Source of the DNA: Leptotrichia sp. HSP-342
Lineage (GTDB): Bacteria > Fusobacteriota > Fusobacteriia > Fusobacteriales > Leptotrichiaceae
Length of the DNA stretch: 64,000 nucleotides
Direction of reading: 5' to 3'
Assembly (NCBI RefSeq): GCF_041199995.1
Contig: NZ_CP165646.1
Location: 2,294,001 to 2,358,000 of the forward strand
Shown: positions 22,380 to 31,504 of the stretch, one piece after another
How the letters are laid out: every line of letters starts with the position of its first letter
Position numbering within the stretch: position 1 is the stretch's first letter
Program-made: the position numbers and the translations under genes
Notes under the pieces: generated by a model
The model's database searches: none
Told to the model about the DNA's origin: nothing
What the model saw: only the letters and a program-made list of their open reading frames with translations

Positions 22380-22964
22380 TCATATTCCTTTGATTTCCCA
22401 ACCATTCTTAACTTTTTCTAAGTTAATATCTCCTTCAATAACTCTATAAGATGGTTTTTCTTTAAATTCTTTTTTTATAAAATCTGCCATTAAAATTCCA
22501 AGTTTCGATAACGTTTTTAAATCATTTGTATTTTCAAATTCCTTTAAATTATATTTTTTTATAAATTTTTTTTCTAGTTCACCTTCATTTAGATTATCAA
22601 AACTATCAGATGAAGGCATTGTTATTTTAGATTTTACAACTGCTTTAGTATTTGATAAATACTTTATATTTTTTATTTTTATTTTAGTATTTTCAACTAT
22701 AAAATTAGAAAGCTGTGAGAAAAGTTCCAACAAAATATAATAACCCTCTTCTGGTATATCCTTAATAACTTTTTTAAATTCAGAAATCAGACTCTCTTTC
22801 AAGTCTTTCTTTGCGTAATTATTCAATCTTTCTTCAATTTTTTTATTCTCCACTTCAATCTGCTCTTTTGACAAGGTAACATTTTTCTGCTTAGTTACTT
22901 GATATTGCCCTGCAAAAATTTGCATGGAAAATATAAATAGAATTAATGTTATTAGTTTTTTCAT
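22380..22964 (-). CDS. Secreted protein, distant member of the paralogue family
   Basis: A 194-residue protein with a signal peptide (MKKLITLILFIFSMQIFAG). It has the same architecture as the proteins at 19209 and 20375: a charged helical region, an amphipathic middle (IKIKNIKYLSNTKAVVKS) and a C-terminal KVKNGWEIKG tail resembling the NGKWKV end. Sequence identity is low, so the relationship is an inference from layout and end motifs. The start ATG overlaps the cbiF stop (TAATG), so the two are translationally coupled. Confidence 0.65.
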   Translation of the reverse strand: MKKLITLILFIFSMQIFAGQYQVTKQKNVTLSKEQIEVENKKIEERLNNYAKKDLKESLISEFKKVIKDIPEEGYYILLELFSQLSNFIVENTKIKIKNIKYLSNTKAVVKSKITMPSSDSFDNLNEGELEKKFIKKYNLKEFENTNDLKTLSKLGILMADFIKKEFKEKPSYRVIEGDINLEKVKNGWEIKGI

Positions 22965-23725
22965 TATTCTTCAATTCCTTTTCTAAACTCATGCGTAAAT
23001 GCTTTGTCGTAAAGTTTAGACTTGGAATACTCATTTCCCATAAAGTTTCCTACCAGAATTTGCGCTGTTTTTGTAATTTTCTCTTTTTTCACAAGTTCGG
23101 CAATGTTTTCTAATGTTCCCATAACAATTTTCTGATCTTCCCAAGTTGCTCTTTGAACAATTGCAATTGGTGTTGTTTTATCATAATGTTTTAATAATCT
23201 TTTTACAACTTCATCAATCATTTGCACAGATAGGAATATTGCCATCGAACATTTATGTGAAGCAAGGCTTTCAAGACTTTCTGCTTCAGGAACAGATGTT
23301 CTTCCTTCCAGTCTTGTACAAATTATTGTCTGACTCACATCTGGCAAAGTAAATTCTTTTTTTATTGCAGCAGCAGCAGCCACAAATGAACTTACTCCTG
23401 GAATTACTTCATATTCAATCCCATATTCATCCAGAATATCCATTTGTTCCCTTATTGCACCATAAATGCTCGGATCCCCAGTATGAACCCTTGCTACCAG
23501 CTTCCCTTTTTTCTGTGCCTTTATCGTAACTTCCATCACTTCGTCCAAGTTCATTGAAGCAGAGTTATAAATTTCAGCTCCATCCTTATGGCAATCAATA
23601 ACCTCTTTTGGAACCAATGACCCCGCATAAATTATTACATCTGCTTCCTTTACAATTTTTTGCCCTTTTACTGTAATCAATTCAGGATCCCCTGGTCCTG
23701 CTCCTATAAAGTATACTTTTTTCAT
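22964..23725 (-). CDS. cbiF: Cobalt-precorrin-4 C11-methyltransferase
   Basis: SAM-dependent tetrapyrrole methylase of the anaerobic cobalamin pathway, 253 residues from the ATG at 23725 (AAAGAGG upstream). The N-terminal GAGPGDPELITVKGQKIV and the internal VARVHTGDPSIYGAIREQMD are the two conserved SAM-binding stretches. YEVIPGVSSFVAAAAAIKKE and the end of the protein match CobM/CbiF rather than the other ring methylases. It is isolated from the other cbi genes: an unknown 215-residue protein lies upstream, and a secreted protein starts within its stop codon. Confidence 0.92.
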   Translation of the reverse strand: MKKVYFIGAGPGDPELITVKGQKIVKEADVIIYAGSLVPKEVIDCHKDGAEIYNSASMNLDEVMEVTIKAQKKGKLVARVHTGDPSIYGAIREQMDILDEYGIEYEVIPGVSSFVAAAAAIKKEFTLPDVSQTIICTRLEGRTSVPEAESLESLASHKCSMAIFLSVQMIDEVVKRLLKHYDKTTPIAIVQRATWEDQKIVMGTLENIAELVKKEKITKTAQILVGNFMGNEYSKSKLYDKAFTHEFRKGIEE

Positions 23726-23759
23726 AAAATTACCTCTTTCTTTTTTAATTTTTTTATTT

Positions 23760-24407
23760 TTATAATATTTCATTTATTTGAAAACTTACTGATATTTCTG
23801 TATTCAAATATATTTTTTTATCTTTCTTAAAAAACGCTTCCCAAATTTTCCCATTTTCAAGATAAACGGATATTTTATCAAGTTTTTCAACTTCTTCAAC
23901 ATTTATTTTTTCTATTTTTTTGTTTTTTATTCCGAAAATCTTTTCAAATTTTTCCGAAATATCATTATTAATTATCTCGTTATCCACAAAATAAATTTCA
24001 TTAACCAATTTTTTCTGATAATCTTCAAAACTATTGCAAAATTCTCTAAATTGACTATTACATACCCATTCACACAAAATATCCTTTATTGTCAATTTCT
24101 TGATTTTACTAGTTTCTTCCTTACTCTCTAAAATTTCTTTTATATCATTTTCCAAAAATTCCAATGGTGAATATCCATATACCTTCTCATTACAAAAATT
24201 ATACTTTGGAATAAAATAAATTTTATCTTCCCATTTTTTCAAATAAATTTTAAAAAATTTGTAATACTCTATATTTCCATAATTTCCATTTTCATATTTC
24301 GGAAAATCAAAACTTTCACCATAATGAATTTCTTTTCCGTCTTTTAAAACTTGAATATATTCTTCATACCAATCCTTATCATCATAGACTTTTCTTTTTA
24401 TTTCCAA
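23760..24407 (-). CDS. Unknown acidic protein upstream of cbiF
   Basis: A 215-residue soluble protein that I do not recognise. It starts at a TTG preceded by AAAAGAGAAA. It is rich in Lys, Glu, Ile and aromatic residues with no signal or membrane helix. It ends 34 bases before the cbiF start, so it probably leads the same transcript. The general character resembles the 341-residue protein at 21293-22318 but I see no clear shared motif. Confidence 0.55.
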   Translation of the reverse strand: MEIKRKVYDDKDWYEEYIQVLKDGKEIHYGESFDFPKYENGNYGNIEYYKFFKIYLKKWEDKIYFIPKYNFCNEKVYGYSPLEFLENDIKEILESKEETSKIKKLTIKDILCEWVCNSQFREFCNSFEDYQKKLVNEIYFVDNEIINNDISEKFEKIFGIKNKKIEKINVEEVEKLDKISVYLENGKIWEAFFKKDKKIYLNTEISVSFQINEIL

Positions 24408-24604
24408 CTTTTTCTCTTTTCATGTTATTTATTTTTTATAAAATTATAAATTATTATTTTTAACTATTTTTACTTTTCAAATATCAAATATTTACTTCCT
24501 GCATATTTCATAAGCTATACATTGTTATTTAATAAATAAAATTTATATAACTCTTTCCCTCTTAAAGTTACCATCTTGTTACCTTGTAATAAAAATGTAC
24601 CTTC

Positions 24605-24651
24605 TTCACAATTTTTCTATTTTAAGCTATAATTAACATAGTTAGCTAACT
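24605..24651 (+). promoter_or_regulatory. Promoter with a palindromic operator candidate
   Basis: TTCACA (24605-24610), a 17-base spacer and TATAAT (24628-24633) lead to the PNPOx-like gene. The perfect 12-base palindrome AGTTAGCTAACT (24640-24651) lies at the expected transcription start, where a bound repressor would block initiation. The HxlR regulator encoded convergently just downstream is the obvious candidate. Confidence 0.6.
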
Positions 24652-24681
24652 CGAAATAAATTATATTTGGAGGAAATTAAA

Positions 24682-25095
24682 ATGATTGATTATAATAAAA
24701 TATTAAAAGAAAACTCTTACGGAATTTTAGCTACACTCGATGATAATAAACCTAAAACAAGAATTTTACAATATCTGTTTTCTGAAAAAAATAATGTATA
24801 TCTTGCAACTACAAATAATAAAAACGTTTACAAACAGTTAAAAAAATGTCCTTACGTTTCTTTTCTGTCTCACTCAAAGGATTATTTATCTTTTATATCT
24901 GTAAATGGAAATATTTATTTTACTGATGATATTAATCTTAAAACAAGAGTTTTAAATGAATATCCAGCAATAAAAGAACTTTTTAAAACTCCTGACAATC
25001 CTCTTTTTGAACTTTTTTATATTAATGTAGAAGAGATTAGAACTTTTGATTTAAAAACTTATACCAATGAAAATTTTAAAATAGAAAAACCATAA
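24682..25095 (+). CDS. Pyridoxamine 5'-phosphate oxidase-like flavin-binding protein
   Basis: A 137-residue protein from the ATG after GGAGG. It has the split-barrel layout of the PNPOx-like family: an N-terminal SYGILATLDDNKPKTRILQY strand pair, VYLATTNNKNVYKQLKKCPY and YLSFISVNGNIYF. Such small proteins bind FMN or F420-like cofactors; many are general flavin reductases, and the true vitamin B6 enzyme is larger. It is one of very few plus-strand genes here and converges with the HxlR gene (20-base gap), so the regulator probably controls it. Confidence 0.8.
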   Translation: MIDYNKILKENSYGILATLDDNKPKTRILQYLFSEKNNVYLATTNNKNVYKQLKKCPYVSFLSHSKDYLSFISVNGNIYFTDDINLKTRVLNEYPAIKELFKTPDNPLFELFYINVEEIRTFDLKTYTNENFKIEKP

Positions 25096-25115
25096 TTAAT
25101 TTGCTACAATCTTAG

Positions 25116-25445
25116 TTATTCATATTTTGTTTTTTCTCGGTAATTTACACCCCATTTGTCCATACTTTCCAGTATTGGTTTTAAGCTGTACCCTGTTTCA
25201 GTAAGAGAATATTCAACTTTTGGAGGAACTTCAGGATAAATTTTTCTTATAAGAAGATTGTCCTCCTCCATTTCTCTCAAATTATATGTCAAAACTTTAT
25301 TAGAAATTCCATTTATAGATTTTCTCAATTCTCCAAACCTTTTTGTTCCATCAAGTAAATCTCTTATTATAAGTATTTTCCATTTATTAGAAATTAAAGA
25401 AAGTGTTATTTCAACAGAACACTTCGGTAATTCTTTTTTATTCAT
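25116..25445 (-). CDS. HxlR-family transcriptional regulator
   Basis: A 109-residue winged-helix regulator. LPKCSVEITLSLISNKWKI contains the conserved N-terminal Cys and the W-K-x-x-I core of HxlR proteins. RFGELRKSINGISNKVLTYN is the recognition helix region, and the wing ends PKVEYSLTETG. Members sense electrophiles or aldehydes through that Cys or act as dimeric repressors. It is convergent with the flavin protein gene, and a palindrome at that promoter could be its site. Confidence 0.88.
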   Translation of the reverse strand: MNKKELPKCSVEITLSLISNKWKILIIRDLLDGTKRFGELRKSINGISNKVLTYNLREMEEDNLLIRKIYPEVPPKVEYSLTETGYSLKPILESMDKWGVNYREKTKYE

Positions 25446-25450
25446 AATTA

Positions 25451-25561
25451 TTATTCTCTATTCTTTTTAATTTTATTTTTCTCATCATATTCCCCTAAAA
25501 CTTTTTCTACCTCATTTTCAAGAACTTCCTCATTAGGAATAATGTGTATTTTGAAGCAAAA
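25451..25561 (-). pseudogene. Possible C-terminal remnant of an unknown gene
   Basis: A minus-strand frame without start codon reads about 36 residues containing IHIIPNEEVLENEVEKVLGE and ends six bases before the HxlR start. The residues look protein-like but I cannot assign them. Upstream (25580-25690) another short stretch reads AEHCEILSISDDKGRAFYER in a broken frame. Together they suggest that the gap 25446-25702 holds gene debris. Confidence 0.3.
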
Positions 25562-25702
25562 ATTTGATTAGAAAGTTAGTGTATATTTGAACTGAATACT
25601 ATTTTCTTTCATAAAATGCCCTTCCTTTATCATCAGATATACTCAAAATCTCACAATGCTCTGCTTTCTCACTATTTTCCTACTCATCTTCTATAATAAT
25701 TT

Positions 25703-27340
25703 TCAATTTCTAGCAACCTTCACTAATTTTCCATAAAAAGCTACACCTACAAAAATAATATCCTTTATTCCTTTTTCTTTCAAATTTACATCATATTTTT
25801 TAGAAATTATTTGTTCTACTGCTTCTTGGCTTTCTTTATTTAAACTTTCTTCACTTTTGGCAACTTTAAATTCTAAAATATAGGCTTTATCATTTTTATT
25901 CTTTGGTTCCATTACTAAATCGTATCTTCCTAAGCCACTTTCTTTATTTGAATTTATATAATATTGTTTTTCTAAATAAAGGCTCATTCCTAAAATTAAT
26001 CCGTGATAAAAATCTTCATTTTTTGTATCATGGTAACTTGCTGAAGTCAACAAAATTTCTTGAAATTTTTCTTCAAAATCTTCTATTCTATTTTCAGTCA
26101 AAGCCTCCATTAAATCTATTAGTTTACTTCCTCTTCCAAAATATCTTTCTAAAAACGTTTTTCTAAAAAGATCCTTCACTTCTTTATTCGGTAATCTTAA
26201 TGTATAAATACTTTCGTGAATATCTCCAATTTTTTCTTTAACTGTTAAATAACCGCTAAATAGAAGTAATTCCCATAATTCATCCTCGCCTAATAACCTT
26301 GATAAATCTGATGTAGAAGATATATTTTGCTTTAAACCTTCTCCATTAAATAATTTTTCTAAAGCTCTAATAGTATATTTATTTGTTGTTTTCAGTACAT
26401 CATTTATTAAATCGTTTCCTGAAGTATCTACCCAGTAGGCTCTTAATTCTTTAGATTGTAAAAAATTTAATATGCTCCAAGGATTATAAACTTCGCTTTT
26501 CCCAAATTTATAGCCATTATACCAATCTTTAACATCTTGTATTTCATATTCTAAATTATAATCTTTTAATGCCTGTTCTACTTCTTCTTCTGTTAATCCA
26601 TAACAATCAGAATAAAAATCATTTAATATAGTATAAGTGCTTATATTATTTAAATCTGAAAAAATACCAGCTTTAATAACTCTAATAATCCCTGTCATTA
26701 CTCCTATTTGTAAATAGACATTGTCTTTCATCACTGTGCTGTAAAAAGTTTTAAAAAAGTTTTTAGCCTTTTCATAATATCTGTTCATATATGCCGATAC
26801 TAGAGGAGCATCGTATTCGTCTATTAATACCACAACTTTTTTATTATATTTTTCATATAGTATTCTTGCTAAAAATTTTAATGAAGATTTTAATCCTTCA
26901 ACTTCTATTTCCTTGTTAATAATTTTTTTGAAATTTAATAGATCAAATTCATCTAATTCTTTGGCTAAATTTTTGTATTCTATAAATATATTTTGTAACA
27001 ACTCTTTTATTCCAATTTGCATTTCTTCCCAAGTTTCAGCTTTTAAATCCTTTAAGGATAAAAATATAACAGGATATTGCCCCTGCCTTTTAAAACTTTC
27101 TGTCTTTTCTATATACAGTCCGTTAAAAAGTTTTTTATTTTCTTTTGCTTCCTTAATATCAAAAAAATATTTTAACATCGACATATTCAATGTTTTCCCA
27201 AATCTTCTTGGTCTAGTAAAAAGTTTTACTTGAGAGCCATCTTTAATAATCTCATCAATGAAATTTGTCTTGTCAAAATAATAATAGTCTTCCTCTATTA
27301 AATACTTAAAATCACTTATTCCTATTGGCAATCTCTTCAT
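25703..27340 (-). CDS. AAA-ATPase-like protein with C-terminal PD-(D/E)XK nuclease-like domain
   Basis: A 545-residue protein of the family pairing an AAA-ATPase_like domain (PF09820 type) with DUF1703 (PF08011 type). The N terminus LPIGISDFKYLIEEDYYYFD is the family signature. LFTRPRRFGKTLNMSML (about 37-53) is the P-loop region, VVVLIDEYDAPLV is Walker B, and the C-terminal KAYILEFKVAKSEESL is the nuclease-like E-x-K motif. Such genes are numerous in Fusobacteriota, Bacteroidota and clostridia, usually with no known role; a defence or mobile-element function is often suspected. GGAG precedes the start and the gene stands alone. Confidence 0.85.
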   Translation of the reverse strand: MKRLPIGISDFKYLIEEDYYYFDKTNFIDEIIKDGSQVKLFTRPRRFGKTLNMSMLKYFFDIKEAKENKKLFNGLYIEKTESFKRQGQYPVIFLSLKDLKAETWEEMQIGIKELLQNIFIEYKNLAKELDEFDLLNFKKIINKEIEVEGLKSSLKFLARILYEKYNKKVVVLIDEYDAPLVSAYMNRYYEKAKNFFKTFYSTVMKDNVYLQIGVMTGIIRVIKAGIFSDLNNISTYTILNDFYSDCYGLTEEEVEQALKDYNLEYEIQDVKDWYNGYKFGKSEVYNPWSILNFLQSKELRAYWVDTSGNDLINDVLKTTNKYTIRALEKLFNGEGLKQNISSTSDLSRLLGEDELWELLLFSGYLTVKEKIGDIHESIYTLRLPNKEVKDLFRKTFLERYFGRGSKLIDLMEALTENRIEDFEEKFQEILLTSASYHDTKNEDFYHGLILGMSLYLEKQYYINSNKESGLGRYDLVMEPKNKNDKAYILEFKVAKSEESLNKESQEAVEQIISKKYDVNLKEKGIKDIIFVGVAFYGKLVKVARN

Positions 27341-27446
27341 AACGAGTCTCCTTTCAGAGAATTTTCTTAATTAAATAATAACATTTTTTATTACTTTATA
27401 CAATTTTATATTCAATCCTAAATCTTCTCTGCCATAAATAATATTA

Positions 27447-28295
27447 TTATTTTGTTTTTTTAAAAGTCCCCAAATAAAATCCCATATTAACAATCATAGC
27501 ATAAACAAAGTACCTCGACTCTAACGTCTTTATAATCCCAACTTTTTCAATACTAATCTGAGCTTCTTCTAAATACATCAATACTTTATACGGAAAAGTA
27601 TAAATTATTGCGTGATAGTCTTCTTTATACCAATTAAAGCCCATAAAAATAAATATTCCCATAATTACTAGACAGCCTGCTATTGTCAGTATTCTTACAA
27701 TTTCAATTTCTTCTTTATCAAAATATTTTTTTATAAAAAATCCAAAACAAACATTAATAATAAAAAATGGAATTAAAATACTAAATTGGCTCATATCTCC
27801 ATAAATTCCAAACATATTTTTTACTATTTCGACAAAAATTCCAAAGCAAATTGCAAAACCAGGAATCAAAAAATACATTGTAACAAACCACAATATAATT
27901 TTAGAAACTTTAGACAGATAACTTCTAATCTTTATTTTACTTCTAAATATTCCTAAAATGAATAATCCGTTGTAAAAACATAATTTTATAACTCCAATAA
28001 TATCTATTCTAAACAATAATACTACTGATAAAATTATAAAAAATATTGGCAATTTCAAAATTTTATCATTTTCATAATTTTTACTTTTCCCCATTGAATA
28101 AAATATCCATCCAAAAATTATTCCTGTTATTGCTGAAAATATTCCACCAAATAATAACCGAAATGGCAAATCAAAGCCATAATCCCAATCATATTTTCCA
28201 ATCCAAAAATAATACATAAATAATAAAATTTGTAAAACTATAAATATTGCTATTTTAGGTTTTAACTTTTTTACGCTTTTAGAAATCTTTTCCAT
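27447..28295 (-). CDS. Unknown polytopic membrane protein overlapping cbiL
   Basis: A 282-residue protein with about eight hydrophobic helices (for example IAIFIVLQILLFMYYFWIG, IIFGWIFYSMG and ILTIAGCLVIMGIFIFMGF). I recognise no family. The ATG lies inside the last codons of cbiL (overlap of about 25 bases), so translation is probably coupled. A transport role linked to cobalamin would fit that coupling but is only an inference; no metal-binding His/Cys cluster is visible. Confidence 0.6.
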   Translation of the reverse strand: MEKISKSVKKLKPKIAIFIVLQILLFMYYFWIGKYDWDYGFDLPFRLLFGGIFSAITGIIFGWIFYSMGKSKNYENDKILKLPIFFIILSVVLLFRIDIIGVIKLCFYNGLFILGIFRSKIKIRSYLSKVSKIILWFVTMYFLIPGFAICFGIFVEIVKNMFGIYGDMSQFSILIPFFIINVCFGFFIKKYFDKEEIEIVRILTIAGCLVIMGIFIFMGFNWYKEDYHAIIYTFPYKVLMYLEEAQISIEKVGIIKTLESRYFVYAMIVNMGFYLGTFKKTK

Positions 28296-28999
28296 TCTTC
28301 TATTCCCTGTTTTTTAAGAATTAATGTAGAAAAATAATGTACACTTTCAACATTTTCAATATTTGTAATAATTTCTTCATTTTCTTTTCCGCAGTTTGAA
28401 ACAATAACTATATTTTCTTTATTTCCTGTTTCAATAATCGCTTTTTTTATTCTCTCAAAATCTCGGCTTATTTTCATTAACACTAGATTTTCGCTATTTT
28501 CAATTTCTTTATGAACATCAGTCTCTCTGCTGACAGACACTATTTTTAAATCTTCATCTCCAACCATAAGCGGTATATTAAGTCTTGCCGCAATACTATT
28601 AAACGAAGTTATTCCAGCGATAGTTTCAACTTCCACATCATCTGAAATATGTTCCAATACATAAGTATAAGTACTATAAGTCATCGGATCACCTATTGTT
28701 AAAAACGCTACATTTTTACCTTTTTCCAATTCAGCACTTATTACATCCGCATTATTTTTTCTAAAAACTTTTCTCGCTTCCACATCCCTTATCATAGGAA
28801 ACTCCAAAAATAGCTGCTCTACTTCTGGTTTTACATATTCTTTTACAATATTAAAGGCTGTACTTCCTTCTCCGCTTTTTGCCTCAGGCAGTACTATCAC
28901 ATCTACTTCATGCAGTCTTTTTGCTGCTTTAACTGTTATATTTTCAGGATCTCCTACTCCTACTCCTATTCCATAGAATTTACCTAATTTACTAGCCAT
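28271..28999 (-). CDS. cbiL: Cobalt-precorrin-2 C20-methyltransferase
   Basis: A 242-residue SAM-dependent methylase of cobalamin ring synthesis. GKFYGIGVGVGDPENITVK matches the CobI/CbiL N terminus. LTIGDPMTYSTYTYVLEHI is the diagnostic second motif, and ETIAGITSFNSIAARLNIPL follows as in this enzyme. It adds the C20 methyl group to cobalt-factor or precorrin 2. It is separated by about 2.5 kb of accessory genes from cbiD and by about 4.5 kb from cbiF, yet lies on the same strand. Confidence 0.93.
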   Translation of the reverse strand: MASKLGKFYGIGVGVGDPENITVKAAKRLHEVDVIVLPEAKSGEGSTAFNIVKEYVKPEVEQLFLEFPMIRDVEARKVFRKNNADVISAELEKGKNVAFLTIGDPMTYSTYTYVLEHISDDVEVETIAGITSFNSIAARLNIPLMVGDEDLKIVSVSRETDVHKEIENSENLVLMKISRDFERIKKAIIETGNKENIVIVSNCGKENEEIITNIENVESVHYFSTLILKKQGIEEWKRFLKA

Positions 29000-29091
29000 T
29001 TTTTCTCCTCTAATTTTTATTCATTCCAAATTTTTTAGTTTCAAAAACTTTTTTCCAATAATTTTATATTATCTCTTCCTTTTTTACATTA

Positions 29092-29772
29092 TTAAATTTT
29101 GAAAATAATTTCTATTTTTTCTCTGAATTCATTACTTGATTTTCCCCCATCTTTTCTTTTTCTATACCACCATCTTGAAACAGGGTGACAAAAAGTGTAA
29201 GTTTTTTTTAAGGATTCTGAATTCTGTTTTTCAAAAATATAATAACTTTTTTTACTAAGAAATAATATATAATTCGGTTTCAACACTTTAATTACTTCTT
29301 CAAAATTATTTAAAGACTTTTCTTCCATTTCCTTTGTAGCTATTATTCCTCTACTTCCATTTGTTGAAGGAACTACAAAAAAATTCATGAATGAAACTCT
29401 TTCCCAAAAATGTTTTATATCAATATTTGCTTTTTCAAGTTCTTTTTTTATTCTTTGAAAAAAAACATTTCCTCTAGAAAAACATTCATCTACTACTCTT
29501 CTTGTGTATATATATTTAGGACAAGATAAAGAAATATTTCCTTTATCGCCATACCATTTTTCAAAATTATCTACTTTTTTTCTATCTTCTTCATTTTTAA
29601 GGTAATGACTTTCAGCAACTAATAATACTCTATACTCTTCATATTTAAAGCCAACATAAGGTAACATATATTGATGTATTTTTGAATTTTTATAAAATTC
29701 AATTTCTTTTAACTTAGCATTATAATTTTCACTACTTTTTAATTCCATAATTTCTAATTCCAATAAATTCAT
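29092..29772 (-). CDS. Unknown protein, possibly of uracil-DNA-glycosylase-like fold
   Basis: A 226-residue soluble protein. YRVLLVAESHYL (about 47-58) resembles the first motif of the UDG superfamily (hydrophobic strand, then GES/AES), PNYILFLSKKSYYIF resembles the central strand, and FCHPVSRWW near the C terminus could be the HPS-like motif. These are weak similarities seen by eye, so the fold is a suggestion only. It lies between cbiL and the AAA_14 ATPase with no tight coupling. Confidence 0.5.
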   Translation of the reverse strand: MNLLELEIMELKSSENYNAKLKEIEFYKNSKIHQYMLPYVGFKYEEYRVLLVAESHYLKNEEDRKKVDNFEKWYGDKGNISLSCPKYIYTRRVVDECFSRGNVFFQRIKKELEKANIDIKHFWERVSFMNFFVVPSTNGSRGIIATKEMEEKSLNNFEEVIKVLKPNYILFLSKKSYYIFEKQNSESLKKTYTFCHPVSRWWYRKRKDGGKSSNEFREKIEIIFKI

Positions 29773-29958
29773 CCTCTCAATTAAAATTCACAAAAAATAT
29801 ATTAAGTTTACTTTTTGAAAATTTTTCTATACTTAACAATCAATTTGTTTTTCAATATTAGAAACTTCTATTTTTTCTATTGATTGATTTTTAAAACATA
29901 ATGTTAAGACTAAAGTTATCGTAAACAAAGAAAATTTTCTTTAATTTTACGGTTTTAC

Positions 29959-31197
29959 CTAATTCCACAACAACCACTCCAGAGCATTTACAACCTTTAT
30001 TCCGTCATAGTCAGTATTCACCATTACATCATCTAAAGTTATAAGATACTTCGGATAGTTATCCTTAATATTTTTAAAGGCATCCAATTCCCTTTTTAAA
30101 GTATTTTCATCTAAGACAGTCAAAGCGACCTGATAATATTCAATTTCATTTGAATTAATAACAACAAAATCAATTTCATTTTTATCAAACTGCCCAACAT
30201 ATACATTGCCTTTTCTTCTAATTAGTTCAAGATAAATTATATTTTCCAGTATATGTCCCATATCTATATTTCTATTACCTAAAATCATCTGTCTAAGCCC
30301 TAAATCTGCAACATAATATTTTGATAATGTAGATAGAAATTCTTTCCCTTTTATATTATATCTGCTAACTCCATGCACAAGTAAACTGTCAGTAAGCCCT
30401 CTAATATACTTTTCAATGGTTTTTGCATCTGTTTTTCTTCCCATTGAAGTTAGGGTATTCGCTATTTTTGAAAGCGAAGTTAAATTACCGATATTATCAA
30501 ATATATACTTCACAACACTTTCAAGTCTCATCACATCTGAAATTTTCAATCTTGCAACTATATCTTTTAAAAGCACAGAATTATATATCCCTCTTAAATA
30601 TTCATGTATATTTTTCAAATCACTATCTAACTGTAAAGTATAAGGAAACGAACTGTTCACTATATATTCATTATAATATTGTATAAGTGTTTTTAACGTC
30701 CTATTTTCCTTTTGCTCCAGTTTTTCATACTCTAATTTAGCCTGATAATACTCCTTAAAGGATAAAGGTAGCATTTTCAGTTCTATATAACGTCCACTTA
30801 AAAGGGTTGCCAGTTCGCTCGACATAAAATAGGCATTAGAACCTGTTATATATAAATCTGTATTTTCTTTTATAAAAAGGCTGTCTACAACTTTTTCAAA
30901 TTTATCCACATGCTGAATTTCATCTAAAAATATGTAATTTTTTTTATCTCTAATCATTTTAGATTTTATATATTCGTAAAGTTTTTTATAATCTGTAAGT
31001 TCTTCATAATCAATATCTTCAAAATTTATAGATATAATCTGATTTTTTGCAACTCCATTTTCAAACAGAAAATCTTTATATATCTCAAAGAGAGTGGATT
31101 TTCCACATCTTCTTACACCAGATACGACCTTTATTATCTGTCTGTCTTTTGATTTTACTAAAAAATCTAAATATTCTTTTCGATCTATTCTTATCAT
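29959..31197 (-). CDS. ATPase with AAA_14 and DUF4143 domains
   Basis: A 412-residue protein. The P-loop VVSGVRRCGKSTLFEIY (about 24-40), Walker B NYIFLDEIQHVDKFEKVV and the sensor stretch LYITGSNAYFMSSELATLLSGRYIELKMLPLSF are standard for the AAA_14 (PF13173) group. The C-terminal half (LENIIYLELIRRKGNVYVGQF, then NEIDFVV) is the DUF4143 domain, a degenerate restriction-endonuclease-like fold. The function is unknown. Upstream lie three boxes spaced 40 bases apart that may control it. Confidence 0.85.
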   Translation of the reverse strand: MIRIDRKEYLDFLVKSKDRQIIKVVSGVRRCGKSTLFEIYKDFLFENGVAKNQIISINFEDIDYEELTDYKKLYEYIKSKMIRDKKNYIFLDEIQHVDKFEKVVDSLFIKENTDLYITGSNAYFMSSELATLLSGRYIELKMLPLSFKEYYQAKLEYEKLEQKENRTLKTLIQYYNEYIVNSSFPYTLQLDSDLKNIHEYLRGIYNSVLLKDIVARLKISDVMRLESVVKYIFDNIGNLTSLSKIANTLTSMGRKTDAKTIEKYIRGLTDSLLVHGVSRYNIKGKEFLSTLSKYYVADLGLRQMILGNRNIDMGHILENIIYLELIRRKGNVYVGQFDKNEIDFVVINSNEIEYYQVALTVLDENTLKRELDAFKNIKDNYPKYLITLDDVMVNTDYDGIKVVNALEWLLWN

Positions 31198-31256
31198 TTT
31201 AACACCTCATTTCCTTTTAAATTATACCTCTTTTTTATTCAAAAATCAATTTTTAT

Positions 31257-31348
31257 GGAATATAATCTCTTTTTTTTATAAATTGTTAAAATTTAAGGAA
31301 TACATTCCGCAAATTTTAGAATTTTGACTTTTTTTAGGAATATAATCC
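31257..31348. repeat. Three GGAATAtaATCC-type boxes at exact 40-base spacing
   Basis: GGAATATAATC (31257-31267), GGAATACATTCC (31297-31308, a near-perfect palindrome) and GGAATATAATCC (31337-31348) begin exactly 40 bases apart. They lie in the 307-base gap upstream of the AAA_14 ATPase gene (31198-31504). Regular spacing of about four helical turns suggests binding sites on one DNA face. The gap otherwise holds AT-rich DNA, including the ATPase promoter region. Confidence 0.6.
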
Positions 31349-31504
31349 TGTAATTTAAAAATTATCAATGAGGTTTTACTAACTTTTACTTCTCCGTAAA
31401 TTTAATTAAACTTTTTTATAAACTATATACATCACAGTATATAGCCCGCTTTTTTGCCCTATTGGCAATAACCATAACAACTTCTCTATCCTTAAAGCTA
31501 TTTT

